Source: UBA11574 sp963752565
GTDB taxonomy: Bacteria > Desulfobacterota > Desulfobacteria > Desulfobacterales > UBA11574
NCBI GenBank assembly: GCA_963752565.1
Contig: CAVVZC010000011.1
Span: 1 to 64,000, forward strand
Direction of reading: 5' to 3'
Length of the DNA: 64,000 nt
Made by a program: the position numbers and the translations under genes. The notes under the pieces are model-generated. The model had not been told where the DNA came from, searched no databases, and saw nothing but the letters and a program-made list of their open reading frames with translations. Of the stretch, positions 18,409-27,176 are shown piece by piece; position 1 is the stretch's first letter, and every line of letters starts with the position of its first letter.

Positions 18409-18762
18409 TCAATTTCTGTCATTTTCTGACAGCCCGTTCCCACATTTCGGAATTAGGCCATTCCTTGGTAGTGTATGCTCCCATGGTTTTTTCCCTTCTT
18501 GAAGCTCCTGGAAAAATATGACCTCGTTTTTGTCAATTTCTTGAACATCAAACCTCTTGACATACTCCAAAATAGCCATAATCAAAGAAATCATATAGTT
18601 TATTTGCTCATATTCCTCTTTTTTTGTTAATGATCTCTTCTCATCTTGAATTTGGCATCCTTTTTCCATTGAAAGACTAACGATTCTTGATAGCTCATAA
18701 GCCAAATCGTTTTCTGACTCTATCTTTAAGGGATATTTCTTAATCTTATCAATATTCATCAT
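18409..18762 (-). CDS. Hypothetical protein, 117 aa
   Basis: A helical, charged protein (ESENDLAYELSRIVSLSMEK, EEYEQINYMISLIMAILEYV) without recognisable domains or membrane segments. GGAGGAAAAGG precedes ATGATG at 18,757-18,762, a good ribosome site that favours real expression. Codon use is AT-rich like its surroundings. Confidence 0.5.
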   Translation of the reverse strand: MMNIDKIKKYPLKIESENDLAYELSRIVSLSMEKGCQIQDEKRSLTKKEEYEQINYMISLIMAILEYVKRFDVQEIDKNEVIFFQELQEGKKPWEHTLPRNGLIPKCGNGLSENDRN

Positions 18763-19434
18763 CCTTTTCCTCCGTTTGAAAAATATTAAGAATAACTTTT
18801 CATTATCATCAAGCAGGGACTTGAAACCTTTTTAACAATTATCTGCAAAAGTTGAGCCACAACAGCTTGATATAGCTTAATTTACTATAAAATTAATTAC
18901 TTATATCGTACTGACAAAAAAATTCATCTAAATATTATGAAAATATTTACATACTTTTTCTGTAATATAAGTGACATAAAGGCCAGAAAGTTATTGCAGG
19001 AGGGATTAGTTAAATATGGTGTGTTAATCCCAAGGAAGGGTTGCGTGTCGGCATTCCTGCTACGGCAGGTAGGAGCCAACCGAAATGGTATTTCTGTTGA
19101 TATCACAACAATTTTTTATAGACATGATAGGTGTGTTTTATAGCGAGACTGTCGAAAAAGTCCAAATTTGGCCATTTTACCAATTTCGCATGCAATTAAA
19201 TCAATTAGTTACGAACTTTAAAAACACAGATTTAGGGTTTTTCGACAGTCTCAGCAGCTACATGCACTCGGCACTTTATAAAATGCACCTTGGAACTTGT
19301 ATTCTTCAGCACGGTACTGCCGTCAAAATTGAACATTTAATAACCACATCTGCACTTTTGAAATTGTAGATTTGTTGAGTTGAGTTGATAAGAATTCCCT
19401 TTCAGGAACAAAATAGGTTGTTTCCGGGTGGGAA
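18763..19434. other. Gene-free stretch with one MITE
   Basis: Apart from the MITE at 19,145-19,252 I see no gene. A 68-codon frame at 18,937-19,143 has no recognisable motif. The sequence is strongly AT-rich. Confidence 0.5.
19145..19252. mobile_element. MITE with 15-bp perfect terminal inverted repeats
   Basis: GAGACTGTCGAAAAA at 19,145-19,159 is matched by its exact complement at 19,238-19,252; the similarity continues inward for about ten more bases. The 108-bp interior has no coding capacity. It is a non-autonomous element whose parent transposase is not in the window. Confidence 0.75.
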
Positions 19435-19821
19435 CTAACTTACAATCTTCTTAATCTTGTCAGCCTTGTCCTTAAGTTGCTTGGCCTGTTTAATCCCCGG
19501 AACCTGTCCAAGGAGGTTGTCAGTAACATGCTTGGTCACTTTTTTTTGAACCGTGTCGACTATATCGCTTTCGGAAGACTGACCTTCTGACAAATCAGTC
19601 GCATCACCTGCAATTTCTTTTTTTTCTTCTGATTCATTACTTTCGCCAACTTCCTTCTTGACCTCTGATTTCTTTATACCACTTATCTCCTTCTTGGCAT
19701 TGCGTAGTTCCTTGACGGTTTTTCCAAGGCCTTCCCCAATACCGGGAAGCCGCTTTGCACCGAAGATGAGCAGTATTATGATTCCAATGACAATTATTTC
19801 CGGAACACCAAGTCCAAACAT
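19435..19821 (-). CDS. tatA: Sec-independent translocase protein TatA/TatE
   Basis: The 128-residue protein has the canonical N-terminal membrane helix (PEIIVIGIIILLIFGAKRLP), the FGAKRLP hinge and the amphipathic helix GEGLGKTVKELRNAKKEISG. A long charged, low-complexity C-terminus follows. TatA oligomers form the pore for folded, twin-arginine-signal proteins. It stands alone, without tatB or tatC; stand-alone tatA genes are common in this group. Family length is usually 60-90, so the tail is long. Confidence 0.9.
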   Translation of the reverse strand: MFGLGVPEIIVIGIIILLIFGAKRLPGIGEGLGKTVKELRNAKKEISGIKKSEVKKEVGESNESEEKKEIAGDATDLSEGQSSESDIVDTVQKKVTKHVTDNLLGQVPGIKQAKQLKDKADKIKKIVS

Positions 19822-19913
19822 TACAAACCTCCGTTCATACGGATTAGATATTGATAGGGATCTAACCTAAGTCAAGTCAAATTTCTTTCAGGACATTTAT
19901 ATTAATATATTTC

Positions 19914-20120
19914 TCACTTGGCTAAAGCGTTCATAAGGCATTCCAAATGTTTCTGCCACTTTGTAACTTTCTCATTTTCATCTATCTTGTCCAAAAAGTC
20001 CAGCCTTTCATCTATTTCCATATCTCGCATCTCAGGAAAGGTGCAGTCTTCTCGTTTACCCTTGTACGGGCAATCTTTAAACACGTTTAACAGCTTGTCA
20101 TCAAGATCTTTAGTGGTCAT
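19914..20120 (-). CDS. Hypothetical protein coupled to GNAT gene
   Basis: The 68-residue product (MTTKDLDDKLLNVFKDCPYK, then GKREDCTFPEMRDMEIDERL) has three Cys and a helical C-terminus. I do not recognise it. The ATG at 20,118-20,120 overlaps the stop of the acetyltransferase gene (ATGACCACTAA), which suggests translational coupling. A longer frame starts at 20,144 but that start lacks support. Confidence 0.55.
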   Translation of the reverse strand: MTTKDLDDKLLNVFKDCPYKGKREDCTFPEMRDMEIDERLDFLDKIDENEKVTKWQKHLECLMNALAK

Positions 20121-20622
20121 CAAACTCATTTCTGTATCTAACAATCCCAGAAACTCCCTTCATCATTGAATCATTAAGAATCATCGCCATAAATGCTTCA
20201 TCCGGGATTCCTTTCCATTGACTTTTCAAACCATATTTTGATGCCCGTTGAAATCCAAATCGTGGATAATACTTTTCATGGCCAAGCACAATTACAAACG
20301 GACATGACGTGTTACGAATAATTCTAAGCCCTTCTTTTACAAGTTTAGAACCAATCCCTTGGTTTTGTAACTCCGGCAATACGGCCATTGGAGCAAGGCC
20401 CATTCCTTCAATAACGCCTTCCTGTGCTTTTATTGTCACGGGACTAAACATAATATGCCCAACGATTTTATTATTTGAGATTGCGACAATTGATAGTATC
20501 CCATTACATGATTTACGCAACTTATCTACGATACGACCCTCATCTGGTTGACCAAACGCTTTATCGTTTAACAAACGTATTTCATCAATATCTTTAGGTT
20601 GCTCTAAACGTATTTCGACCAC
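20110..20622 (-). CDS. GNAT-family N-acetyltransferase (YhbS type)
   Basis: The 170-residue protein shows the GNAT order: N-terminal strand-helix (RLEQPKDIDEIRLLNDKAFG), the central VGHIMFSP strand, the acetyl-CoA motif MAVLPELQNQGIGSKLVKEG (QNQGIG pyrophosphate loop), and FVIVLGHEKYYPRFGF, typical of YhbS-like members. The acceptor substrate is unknown. It forms an overlapping pair with the small Cys-containing gene downstream. Confidence 0.88.
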   Translation of the reverse strand: MVEIRLEQPKDIDEIRLLNDKAFGQPDEGRIVDKLRKSCNGILSIVAISNNKIVGHIMFSPVTIKAQEGVIEGMGLAPMAVLPELQNQGIGSKLVKEGLRIIRNTSCPFVIVLGHEKYYPRFGFQRASKYGLKSQWKGIPDEAFMAMILNDSMMKGVSGIVRYRNEFDDH

Positions 20623-20715
20623 TCATCCATTCCTTTCGGATTAAGTAAATATTAATATATACCGATGTGCAATCATCTACTTCCACCGACAGTTAGCCTC
20701 ACTATCCTTTTCAAT

Positions 20716-20892
20716 TTACATTGACTCCAGATCATCTTCATTCAGCTTATTTCCACAAGCTGGACATTCCGTAATTTCATTATGATCCATATCAAAGAAT
20801 CTATAAATCCATTTAAAATTACTTGGGAGGAACTCGATCCATATTTCATAACCACAGTTACAATATCCCACTTTGCTGTAAATTTTGCTCAT
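20716..20892 (-). CDS. Small zinc-ribbon-like protein, 58 aa
   Basis: The minus strand from ATG 20,890-20,892 encodes MSKIYSKVGYCNCGYEIWIE, a Trp/Phe-rich middle, and ECPACGNKLNEDDLESM. The CNC and CPAC pairs suggest a minimal zinc ribbon. It starts 21 bases after the stop of the ribbon-helix-helix-like gene, so the two are probably co-transcribed. Function unknown. Confidence 0.5.
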   Translation of the reverse strand: MSKIYSKVGYCNCGYEIWIEFLPSNFKWIYRFFDMDHNEITECPACGNKLNEDDLESM

Positions 20893-20913
20893 TTCTTCAT
20901 TTGCTGTTACTGC

Positions 20914-21087
20914 CTAAAGTCTGGGTTTTTTTCGTCTCTCTTTGTTAGCAAGTTCTAATTTTTCAATTATAGCATCATTCACAAATTCCTTAACGTTCAA
21001 GTTTCTTTCATCACAATAGCTCTGAACTCTTTCCATCAATTCTTCAGGCAGCATGATGTTTAGCAGGTTAGTTTCAGTTTTCTCCAC
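20914..21087 (-). CDS. Small ribbon-helix-helix-like DNA-binding protein, 57 aa
   Basis: From GTG at 21,085-21,087 the product reads VEKTETNLLNIMLPEELMER, VQSYCDERNLNVKEFVNDAI, IEKLELANKERRKKPRL. The strand-helix-helix order (NIMLPEELMERV, NVKEFVNDAI) fits the CopG/Arc fold of antitoxins and autoregulators. An in-frame stop just upstream rules out an earlier start. The short zinc-ribbon-like partner downstream is not a known toxin. Confidence 0.5.
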   Translation of the reverse strand: MEKTETNLLNIMLPEELMERVQSYCDERNLNVKEFVNDAIIEKLELANKERRKKPRL

Positions 21088-21527
21088 GTTGCCCCCATTT
21101 TGATTTCAGTCTCAGATATTTCTTAGTAAGTTCAAGATCAGCCCATAAGGTCTCAGTTTGATGTTCCTGTTTGGTATGTTTGAATTATGATGCTGATAGT
21201 TTAATATCACAACCTCTTAGACTATATCAGAATGCAGAATAAGTAGTAAAAAATGCCACAACTATCCTTAGGTGATATGGTATTATGTTATCACAGAAAA
21301 ATCAGGCCATTGATAGCTTTTTTTCATTGCAGGAATCTCAGATTTGTAGCTTGATCGCAAAACCCAATATGTTATGGTGTACATAAAAAAGAAACGTATG
21401 GAATTGAATCGATTATCCACACTTTTTAATGAATTAACTTGATTGAATAATGACAGCTTCGGGAGGCCGACAATGGAAAGTGTTGACCGGTTATCTTTTA
21501 TTTGGCCTGACCCGGGAAAAATCCGGG
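21088..21527. repeat. Intergenic region with dispersed repeat, copy e
   Basis: From 21,271 to about 21,330 this matches the reverse complement of positions 1-58 (GGTGATATGGTATTATGTTA, then AAATCAGGCCATTGATAGCT). No gene is visible in the whole 440-bp gap. It lies just downstream of the last gene of the methyl-transfer string. Confidence 0.65.
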
Positions 21528-22586
21528 TTAAGTCGATTTCAGCCCAACAGGCACATAGGGACCGAGTAGACATTCAACATAGTGTTGTTTTTTAGCATCT
21601 TGATCGCCGAAAACAGGATGCAGGTTTATATCCGGGGAGTATTTACTTGCGGGAACTTTGCGACCCAGCGCTTCAGCCATCGCTCTTACATGGTGAGGAC
21701 CGGCGCCACAGCAAATACCGATATAATTAACTCCCATGTCCCGTGCTTTTACGGTAAAATCCGCCATTTCAAACCGGGTTAACAAAAAAGGATCCAGCGC
21801 TACCGGGAATGCGTTTTTGGAATTCTCCAATCTCAGATCAAAAAAACAAGGTTCTTTCGGCGTTGTTCGATAGGGAACCGGCAGTACGGCCACATGGCCT
21901 TGAACTTTATCTCGAACTCTTTGAACAATCGGCATGAGGGTTTCAGGACCTCGGCCACAGTTAAGACCGACAACGTCGGCACCATTTTTTTCCAGTATTC
22001 TGCAGGCTTCCTCCCAGCTATAGCCGTCGCAGCTCTTTTCATGAACCGTTGTAAAGGTAATCACGGCCGGGAATCCAGCGTCCTTTATAACGTCTAACGC
22101 AATAGAGGCTTCACCCAAGTGGCTAAACGTTTCAGCGATAATGAAGTCAGCGTTTCCATGAGAGGCCCAATCAACTTGTTCTTTGAAAATGGATCTGACA
22201 ATTTTTCCTGATTCGGTCGGATTGTTATGATTAAATTCCCAGGTGTTGGATAAATTACCGGCAACCAGAGCGCCATCTTTTTGTGCCACTTCTTGAGCCA
22301 AAGATATGGATTTGAGGTTAAGTTCTTCAAGCCTGTCTTCTTTGTCGATGGCTTTTAACTTTGACCGGTGAGCATAATACGTGCAAGCCACAATGACATC
22401 GGAACCTGCCATTAAAAATTCGTGATGAAGTTCCTTGACTGCCTCTGGATGCTCTAAAACAACTTCCGGCACAAAAGGTCCGGCCTTTAAATATCCCCTT
22501 CTTTCCAACTCAAAGATATAACCTTCAGCCACCAAGACGACACCCTTTTCCAGTCGTTCGATTAGGGATTCTTTTATATTGCTCAT
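21528..22586 (-). CDS. Homocysteine S-methyltransferase-family protein (BHMT/MmuM-like)
   Basis: The 352-residue TIM-barrel protein carries the zinc-thiolate cysteines of the family in VVGLNCGRGPETL and in YIGICCGAGPHHV. ADFIIAETFSHLGEA and the early MAGSDVIVACTYYA segment complete the fold. It should transfer a methyl group from a donor such as betaine or S-methylmethionine to homocysteine or another thiol. As the last gene of the minus-strand methyl-transfer string it could use the same betaine-like substrates by a cobalamin-independent route. The exact donor is not determined. Confidence 0.85.
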   Translation of the reverse strand: MSNIKESLIERLEKGVVLVAEGYIFELERRGYLKAGPFVPEVVLEHPEAVKELHHEFLMAGSDVIVACTYYAHRSKLKAIDKEDRLEELNLKSISLAQEVAQKDGALVAGNLSNTWEFNHNNPTESGKIVRSIFKEQVDWASHGNADFIIAETFSHLGEASIALDVIKDAGFPAVITFTTVHEKSCDGYSWEEACRILEKNGADVVGLNCGRGPETLMPIVQRVRDKVQGHVAVLPVPYRTTPKEPCFFDLRLENSKNAFPVALDPFLLTRFEMADFTVKARDMGVNYIGICCGAGPHHVRAMAEALGRKVPASKYSPDINLHPVFGDQDAKKQHYVECLLGPYVPVGLKST

Positions 22587-22668
22587 GGTTGCTCCTTCTT
22601 AGATAAATTCTATTTAAAATTTCTATTATCAAGGAATACAAATCCTACTCGACATTTTTGCTGAATTA

Positions 22669-24981
22669 TTACCACAAATTTTCAGTTGGAAAATTCATTT
22701 CTTCAATGAAGCTGTCGAAAAAATCGGCATGCCCTGACAGTTCCAGGTGTTCCAGATCTGTTGCAATTTCAGCGGATCTTTCCCAATGTCGTTTTGATAA
22801 AAGGACCATGTTTGCGCCGGTTGACGCTGCATTGCCGAGGGATGTTATTTTTTCCGGGTTTACCTTGGGCAGCAGACCGATGCGCATGGCGCTGAAAGGA
22901 TGGACATAGTTGCCCAGGGCGCCGGCCAAATAGATATCATCGATATCTTCAATGCCGGCCCCCATTGTTTTTAAAAGGATTTTAATGCCGGAAGCTATTG
23001 CGGCTTTGGCAAGTTGCAGCTCTCGGATATCTTTCTGGGTCAGCACGATGGGTTTGCCATCAAGGCTGTCCCGGGGAGAAGCTAAAAGAAAGTCATAAAT
23101 TTCATTTTCTTGGGTTTGAATCACCCTTTCTGTCATCGAATTTCTTTTTTTGTGCTGATCGGGCGGACAGATCAGGCCTTCCGGATTAACAATACCATGG
23201 TGCAGCAACAAAGCAGCCAGGTCTACCAGACCGCTGCCGCAGAGCCCTTTTGGTTTTATGTTCCCGATGACATTGTAAAAAATATCGTTTTCTTCAAACC
23301 GGAAGCTCTCAATAGCGCCCGCCCTGGCAATCATTCCATGTGAAATTCTCGCTCCTTCCAGTGCCGGACCGGCTGCCGAACTGCAGGTAAGCATTCTGTT
23401 TTTATTTCCCAGGAAAATTTCGCTGTTGGTTCCTAAATCAAGACCCAGTACCAGCTTGTCGTCCTGCTCGGCTGCACCGGATGAAAGAATGAAGCCAATT
23501 AGATCGCCGCCGATATATCCAGATTTGGCAGGCATCACATAAAGCATGGCATCGGGGTGCAATCTGAGGCCCACATCCCGGGCCATAAAGGTCATCCCTT
23601 CGGTGATCAAAGGAGTAAACGGGGCTTCGGCAATTCCGCTGGGATCCAAGCTCAGCATAAAATGCTGCATGGTGGTGTTTCCGGCAACGACCGCAACCAG
23701 TATATCTTTCAGTTTTAGCCTAAAGGATTCAAGCAGGCGTTTGGTAATGAGGTTCAGATCTTTTACCAAAAGTTCTTGCAAATGCACAAGACGTTTGGGG
23801 TGTCCTTTTATATATTGAATACGGCTGATAACGTCGGCCCCGTATTTTCTTTGGGAATTGAATCTGGAAATTACCGCCACTTCCTGGCCTTCTATCAGGT
23901 TCACCAGTTTGCCCACCAATGTGCTGGTTCCCAAATCAAATATCAGACCGAATACGCCGCCAATATTATCTCGGGACTGCCATTCCAGCAGACAGTTGTT
24001 ATGGATAATCGCCGCTCCGTCGAAATTGGTGGTCCTTAAGTTTTTATAAAGAGAAGACAGGCAGCGATAGGTTGTCTTTAAGTCATGAAATTCAGGGCTT
24101 AACACCTCTCTAATGCGATGAACGTCGGAAAGAGAGTTTTCAAGACTTGGCGGCGGAATGGTTACCAGACGTCTTTCAACAAGAGGGGCAAGCTCCACAG
24201 GAGGCATATGTCCATGTTTTAGAATCTGAAAAATTTCCGTTTCTCCATTCAGTTCTTCGGTATAAATTGTAAGGTTTTTGAGAGTTTTGGTGCGACATGC
24301 CAATCGAATTCCTTGCTCCAATTCGTCAGGATCTAAAACCTCTAAGGTTTCTTTTGAAGGCTTGCCAAGGGGGGTAATCACCCTGATTTTGCACTTTCCG
24401 CATTTACCAAGACCGCCACAATCCCCTTCCAACTCGATTTCCGTATTCTGAAGTGCATTCCAGACGGTCATGCCCCGCTGGACTTTAATCCACATATCAT
24501 CCGGTAAAATATTCAGCCATACCATTTTTTTTGTTACCTTTTTAGGCAGCTTTCGTTTTTTTAGCTCCTTTTGCATGAGATTGTAATTTCTCTTGATCGT
24601 CAAAGCCGCTTTTACTCGGGCCGTGAACTCGATCATCTTTATCGGTTTGGCTATAAAATCTGTGACGCCGGATCTGAAACTTTTTTCAAGCACTTTATCT
24701 GCATCTGAAACCTCCCCTGTCATCATCAGGATAGGTATATGGGCAGTACTTTTATCCGCTCTCATCTTCTTTGATACTTCATAACCCTTCATTCCCGGCA
24801 ATTGAATTTTAAGCACTACAAGATCGGGGAGAGTCTTTTTCATCATCTCCAGTGCCTTTTCTCCTGAACCGGCAATCTGAATATTCTTATAACCGTCCTT
24901 AGCGAGCATATTCTTGATCAATTTTTGAATGGCAGGATCATCGTCTACGATAAGGATTCTCATTCTCACCAAGTTTTTCAT
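22669..24981 (-). CDS. Pseudo-receiver fused to RACo-type corrinoid activation protein
   Basis: Start ATG 24,979-24,981 follows AGGAGC; about 770 residues. Residues 6-125 form a response-regulator receiver (RILIVDDDPAIQ, MMTGEV, AKPI), but the phospho-acceptor position reads VVLKIQLPG, Lys instead of Asp. Next is a [2Fe-2S] ferredoxin domain (CGGLGKCGKC with RLACRT). Then come the RACo linker and an ASKHA ATPase-like domain (FDLGTSTLVGKL, AGNTTMQHF, LGLDLGTNSEI, SSAAGPALEGARIS, LAGALGNYVHP). RACo proteins reductively reactivate cob(II)alamin in corrinoid methyltransferase systems using ATP. The fused receiver, if it works at all, would act without phosphorylation at Asp, perhaps in dimerisation or partner binding. 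Confidence 0.9.
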   Translation of the reverse strand: MKNLVRMRILIVDDDPAIQKLIKNMLAKDGYKNIQIAGSGEKALEMMKKTLPDLVVLKIQLPGMKGYEVSKKMRADKSTAHIPILMMTGEVSDADKVLEKSFRSGVTDFIAKPIKMIEFTARVKAALTIKRNYNLMQKELKKRKLPKKVTKKMVWLNILPDDMWIKVQRGMTVWNALQNTEIELEGDCGGLGKCGKCKIRVITPLGKPSKETLEVLDPDELEQGIRLACRTKTLKNLTIYTEELNGETEIFQILKHGHMPPVELAPLVERRLVTIPPPSLENSLSDVHRIREVLSPEFHDLKTTYRCLSSLYKNLRTTNFDGAAIIHNNCLLEWQSRDNIGGVFGLIFDLGTSTLVGKLVNLIEGQEVAVISRFNSQRKYGADVISRIQYIKGHPKRLVHLQELLVKDLNLITKRLLESFRLKLKDILVAVVAGNTTMQHFMLSLDPSGIAEAPFTPLITEGMTFMARDVGLRLHPDAMLYVMPAKSGYIGGDLIGFILSSGAAEQDDKLVLGLDLGTNSEIFLGNKNRMLTCSSAAGPALEGARISHGMIARAGAIESFRFEENDIFYNVIGNIKPKGLCGSGLVDLAALLLHHGIVNPEGLICPPDQHKKRNSMTERVIQTQENEIYDFLLASPRDSLDGKPIVLTQKDIRELQLAKAAIASGIKILLKTMGAGIEDIDDIYLAGALGNYVHPFSAMRIGLLPKVNPEKITSLGNAASTGANMVLLSKRHWERSAEIATDLEHLELSGHADFFDSFIEEMNFPTENLW

Positions 24982-25051
24982 AAAAGTTGCTCCTATTAGA
25001 TACTTAGTAAAGAATCCGGGCCCAAAAAACCGGGTTTGGTTTATTCCCGGA

Positions 25052-25157
25052 AGGGGACAAGTTACTGTTAAATCCGAAATTCTCTGACCTGGCTCTCCGA
25101 GCCGGAGGCCCAAAGGACCAGGTTTTTCAGGACTGATAAAATTAGTTAGTGTCCCCT
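25052..25157. repeat. Small inverted-repeat element with AGGGGACA ends
   Basis: AGGGGACAAGTTACT at 25,052 and AGGGGACACTAACT on the opposite strand at 25,157 bracket about 106 bp containing further hairpins (GACCTGG/CCAGGTTT). AGGGGACA-ended short repeats are typical of dispersed REP/MITE-like elements. The right end overlaps the last codons of the DUF1638 gene. Confidence 0.5.
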
Positions 25158-25733
25158 AGTACACAGTCTGAGCAGGTTTGCTGTTAACTCCGAATAATCA
25201 GCATCGATCACCATTGGTTTGAGCTTTAAATATCGTGATATATCGTGGACATTCGGCATAATGGTGTCAGGGTCAAGCGACTGCCGAATGTAGGCCAGCC
25301 TTTTGTAGTATTGAAAACAACTTTCCAGCATCAGGGGGTCATCAAGTTCTAGCGGTTGGATGCAATATTCGGAAAAGTTCAAAATAAGGTCCTTTTCAAC
25401 AAAATACGTCCCGGCTTCTTCGTCAATAATAGCGTGAAAACGTCTGCTTCCCAGTAAAATCTCATAACAGTGCTCACCTGGGACTCTGGGAATGCCCATT
25501 TCATAAAGATGGTCGTCCAGATCCGGATAACACCTTCCATACAAACACAGAATTTCGTCCCCTGCTTTTTTAGCCAGATGGATTTGGTGCAGTATTTCCT
25601 CTTTCAGCTTTTGAGGATAATTATGCAGATAAGGGTTGATGAAGGTGATGGTGACATTTTGGTGAAAACGCTGCGGTTCAATTTGTCTGAGTGCATCACG
25701 AAAGACACCACATGCAATGATGCGAATAGACAT
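25146..25733 (-). CDS. DUF1638 family protein
   Basis: The 195-residue protein begins MSIRIIACGVFRDALRQIE and contains ILCLYGRCYPDLDD and GEHCYEILLGSRRFHAIIDE, typical of DUF1638. This domain recurs in MttB-type methyltransferase clusters, so a role in corrinoid chemistry or cofactor handling is likely though unproven. Conserved Cys residues (GRCYPD, EHCYE) could bind a metal or cofactor. The C-terminal TRGH lies in a short repeat element, so the natural C-terminus may have been replaced. The stop is 19 bp after MttB1's reading string begins on the same strand. Confidence 0.8.
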   Translation of the reverse strand: MSIRIIACGVFRDALRQIEPQRFHQNVTITFINPYLHNYPQKLKEEILHQIHLAKKAGDEILCLYGRCYPDLDDHLYEMGIPRVPGEHCYEILLGSRRFHAIIDEEAGTYFVEKDLILNFSEYCIQPLELDDPLMLESCFQYYKRLAYIRQSLDPDTIMPNVHDISRYLKLKPMVIDADYSELTANLLRLCTRGH

Positions 25734-25752
25734 ATTGATTTCCCGGTTTGAG

Positions 25753-27159
25753 TTATGTATTTACAATTTCTGGAAATTTACTTTTGATTTCCAACAATTT
25801 TTCTAGACTCAATACAGGTTCGGCTTCTTCGAGCCATGTTCGAGCCAGCTCATAGGCATTGGTCAGCGGCGTGGGCTGGCCTTGCTCCTGCCAGCGGTCG
25901 AAATTCATGCGAATAGCGAGGTTGGGGTAAAAAAACTGTCCAAACATATGCTTAACCGTGTGCTCTTCCGTGATGTAGTTACCTCCGGGCCCTACGTTTT
26001 CGATGGTATTAACGGCAAGCGTTTCTGTGTCCACGTCGACGCCGCTGATCAATCGGTGGACCATCCCCAGGATCTCGTTGTCAATGATGAATTGTTCGTA
26101 GGAGATCGAGTTGCCGGAATCGAGCATTCCGGCGGCCAGGTGAATATAATCGGCTCCGGCCATTGCGACCAACAAATACGATACTCCCTTTTCAAACCCT
26201 GATTGAATATCGGGGATTTTGGCATCCGTCATGCCTGCGGACGCATAAATGGGCAGTTTGTAACGTTTTGCCAAATGAACGGCGCAAGTATTCAACATGG
26301 CGGTTTCGACCGAGCCCATGGTAAGATCCATGGTGCGCAGGTCCATAGCCGTTGGAACAGCACCATACAGCATCCGGGCGTCGGGGTTAAATACTTGAGC
26401 AATCGACACGCCTGCCAAGGCCTCCGCATGCAACTGGGCAAGGGTGCCCGCCAGGGTCGCCGGGGAAGTAGCGCCGGCAATAGGCGCCGGCGCACATGTG
26501 GCCGGAATGCCGTTTAAAGCGCAAAACTCTAATATTTTAAGTGTATTGGCATCAAACGCTAGCGGGCTTATGGGATTGGTGATTACCGAAACAAAGGGGC
26601 GCTCTCTAAGCCGGTCTTCCCCGCCTGCCATGAAGCTGGCCAGATGCCACAATTGCTTTACACCTTCAAAGGTATCGCATCCTCCCATGACATGCTTGGT
26701 GGTATTGCTGAAGGCATGAAAAAAATCATTCAGATGATAGAACTCGGGGTCCAGATCGTGGGCCTGACAGGCAATAATATAAAATCGGATGTTGTCGAGA
26801 CGATCGACAAGACGTGCGGTATTTATTACGTCTTGTAGGATGGTTGGGCGGAAGCCCCCGGTGCCCATATCCAGAATCTGAAACACACGGCCGCCGTTTC
26901 CAAAATAAACATTGCCCGATCCAAGGTGCAAATCATTTTTACCATCGCGGGAATAGAGGGTGAATTGTTGCGGGGCCTTTGCAATCATTTTGTCAAGCCA
27001 CCTTCCGGAAAAATAGACCCGATCGGTCTTGACATCGACTCTGGCTCCGGCAATCTTGAGCATCTTTAGGGTGTGGCGGTCGAGAATCTTAACCCCTACG
27101 CGTTTTAGTATTCTGCGTCCGGCCCGGTCGATTTTGTCGATTTCAGCACGAGTGAGCAA
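25753..27159 (-). CDS. MttB-family methyltransferase 1 (non-pyrrolysine)
   Basis: The 468-residue TIM-barrel protein of the trimethylamine methyltransferase family (MttB superfamily) has no in-frame amber codon, so it lacks pyrrolysine and groups functionally with MtgB-like enzymes acting on quaternary amines. Family landmarks are VYFGNGGRVFQILD near residue 85, TTKHVMGG, GAVPTAMDLRTMD, YASAGMTDAKIPDIQSGFEK and GPGGNYITEEHTVKHM. It should demethylate a quaternary amine (glycine betaine, proline betaine, carnitine or similar) and load the adjacent corrinoid protein. The substrate is not decidable from sequence. It starts 17 bp after MttB2 ends. Confidence 0.9.
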   Translation of the reverse strand: MLTRAEIDKIDRAGRRILKRVGVKILDRHTLKMLKIAGARVDVKTDRVYFSGRWLDKMIAKAPQQFTLYSRDGKNDLHLGSGNVYFGNGGRVFQILDMGTGGFRPTILQDVINTARLVDRLDNIRFYIIACQAHDLDPEFYHLNDFFHAFSNTTKHVMGGCDTFEGVKQLWHLASFMAGGEDRLRERPFVSVITNPISPLAFDANTLKILEFCALNGIPATCAPAPIAGATSPATLAGTLAQLHAEALAGVSIAQVFNPDARMLYGAVPTAMDLRTMDLTMGSVETAMLNTCAVHLAKRYKLPIYASAGMTDAKIPDIQSGFEKGVSYLLVAMAGADYIHLAAGMLDSGNSISYEQFIIDNEILGMVHRLISGVDVDTETLAVNTIENVGPGGNYITEEHTVKHMFGQFFYPNLAIRMNFDRWQEQGQPTPLTNAYELARTWLEEAEPVLSLEKLLEIKSKFPEIVNT

Positions 27160-27176
27160 TGTAATACCTTTTCCAG

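Noticed and set aside
18937..19143. A 68-codon plus-strand open frame
   Set aside because: No domain, weak start context, and AT-rich intergenic composition beside a MITE.
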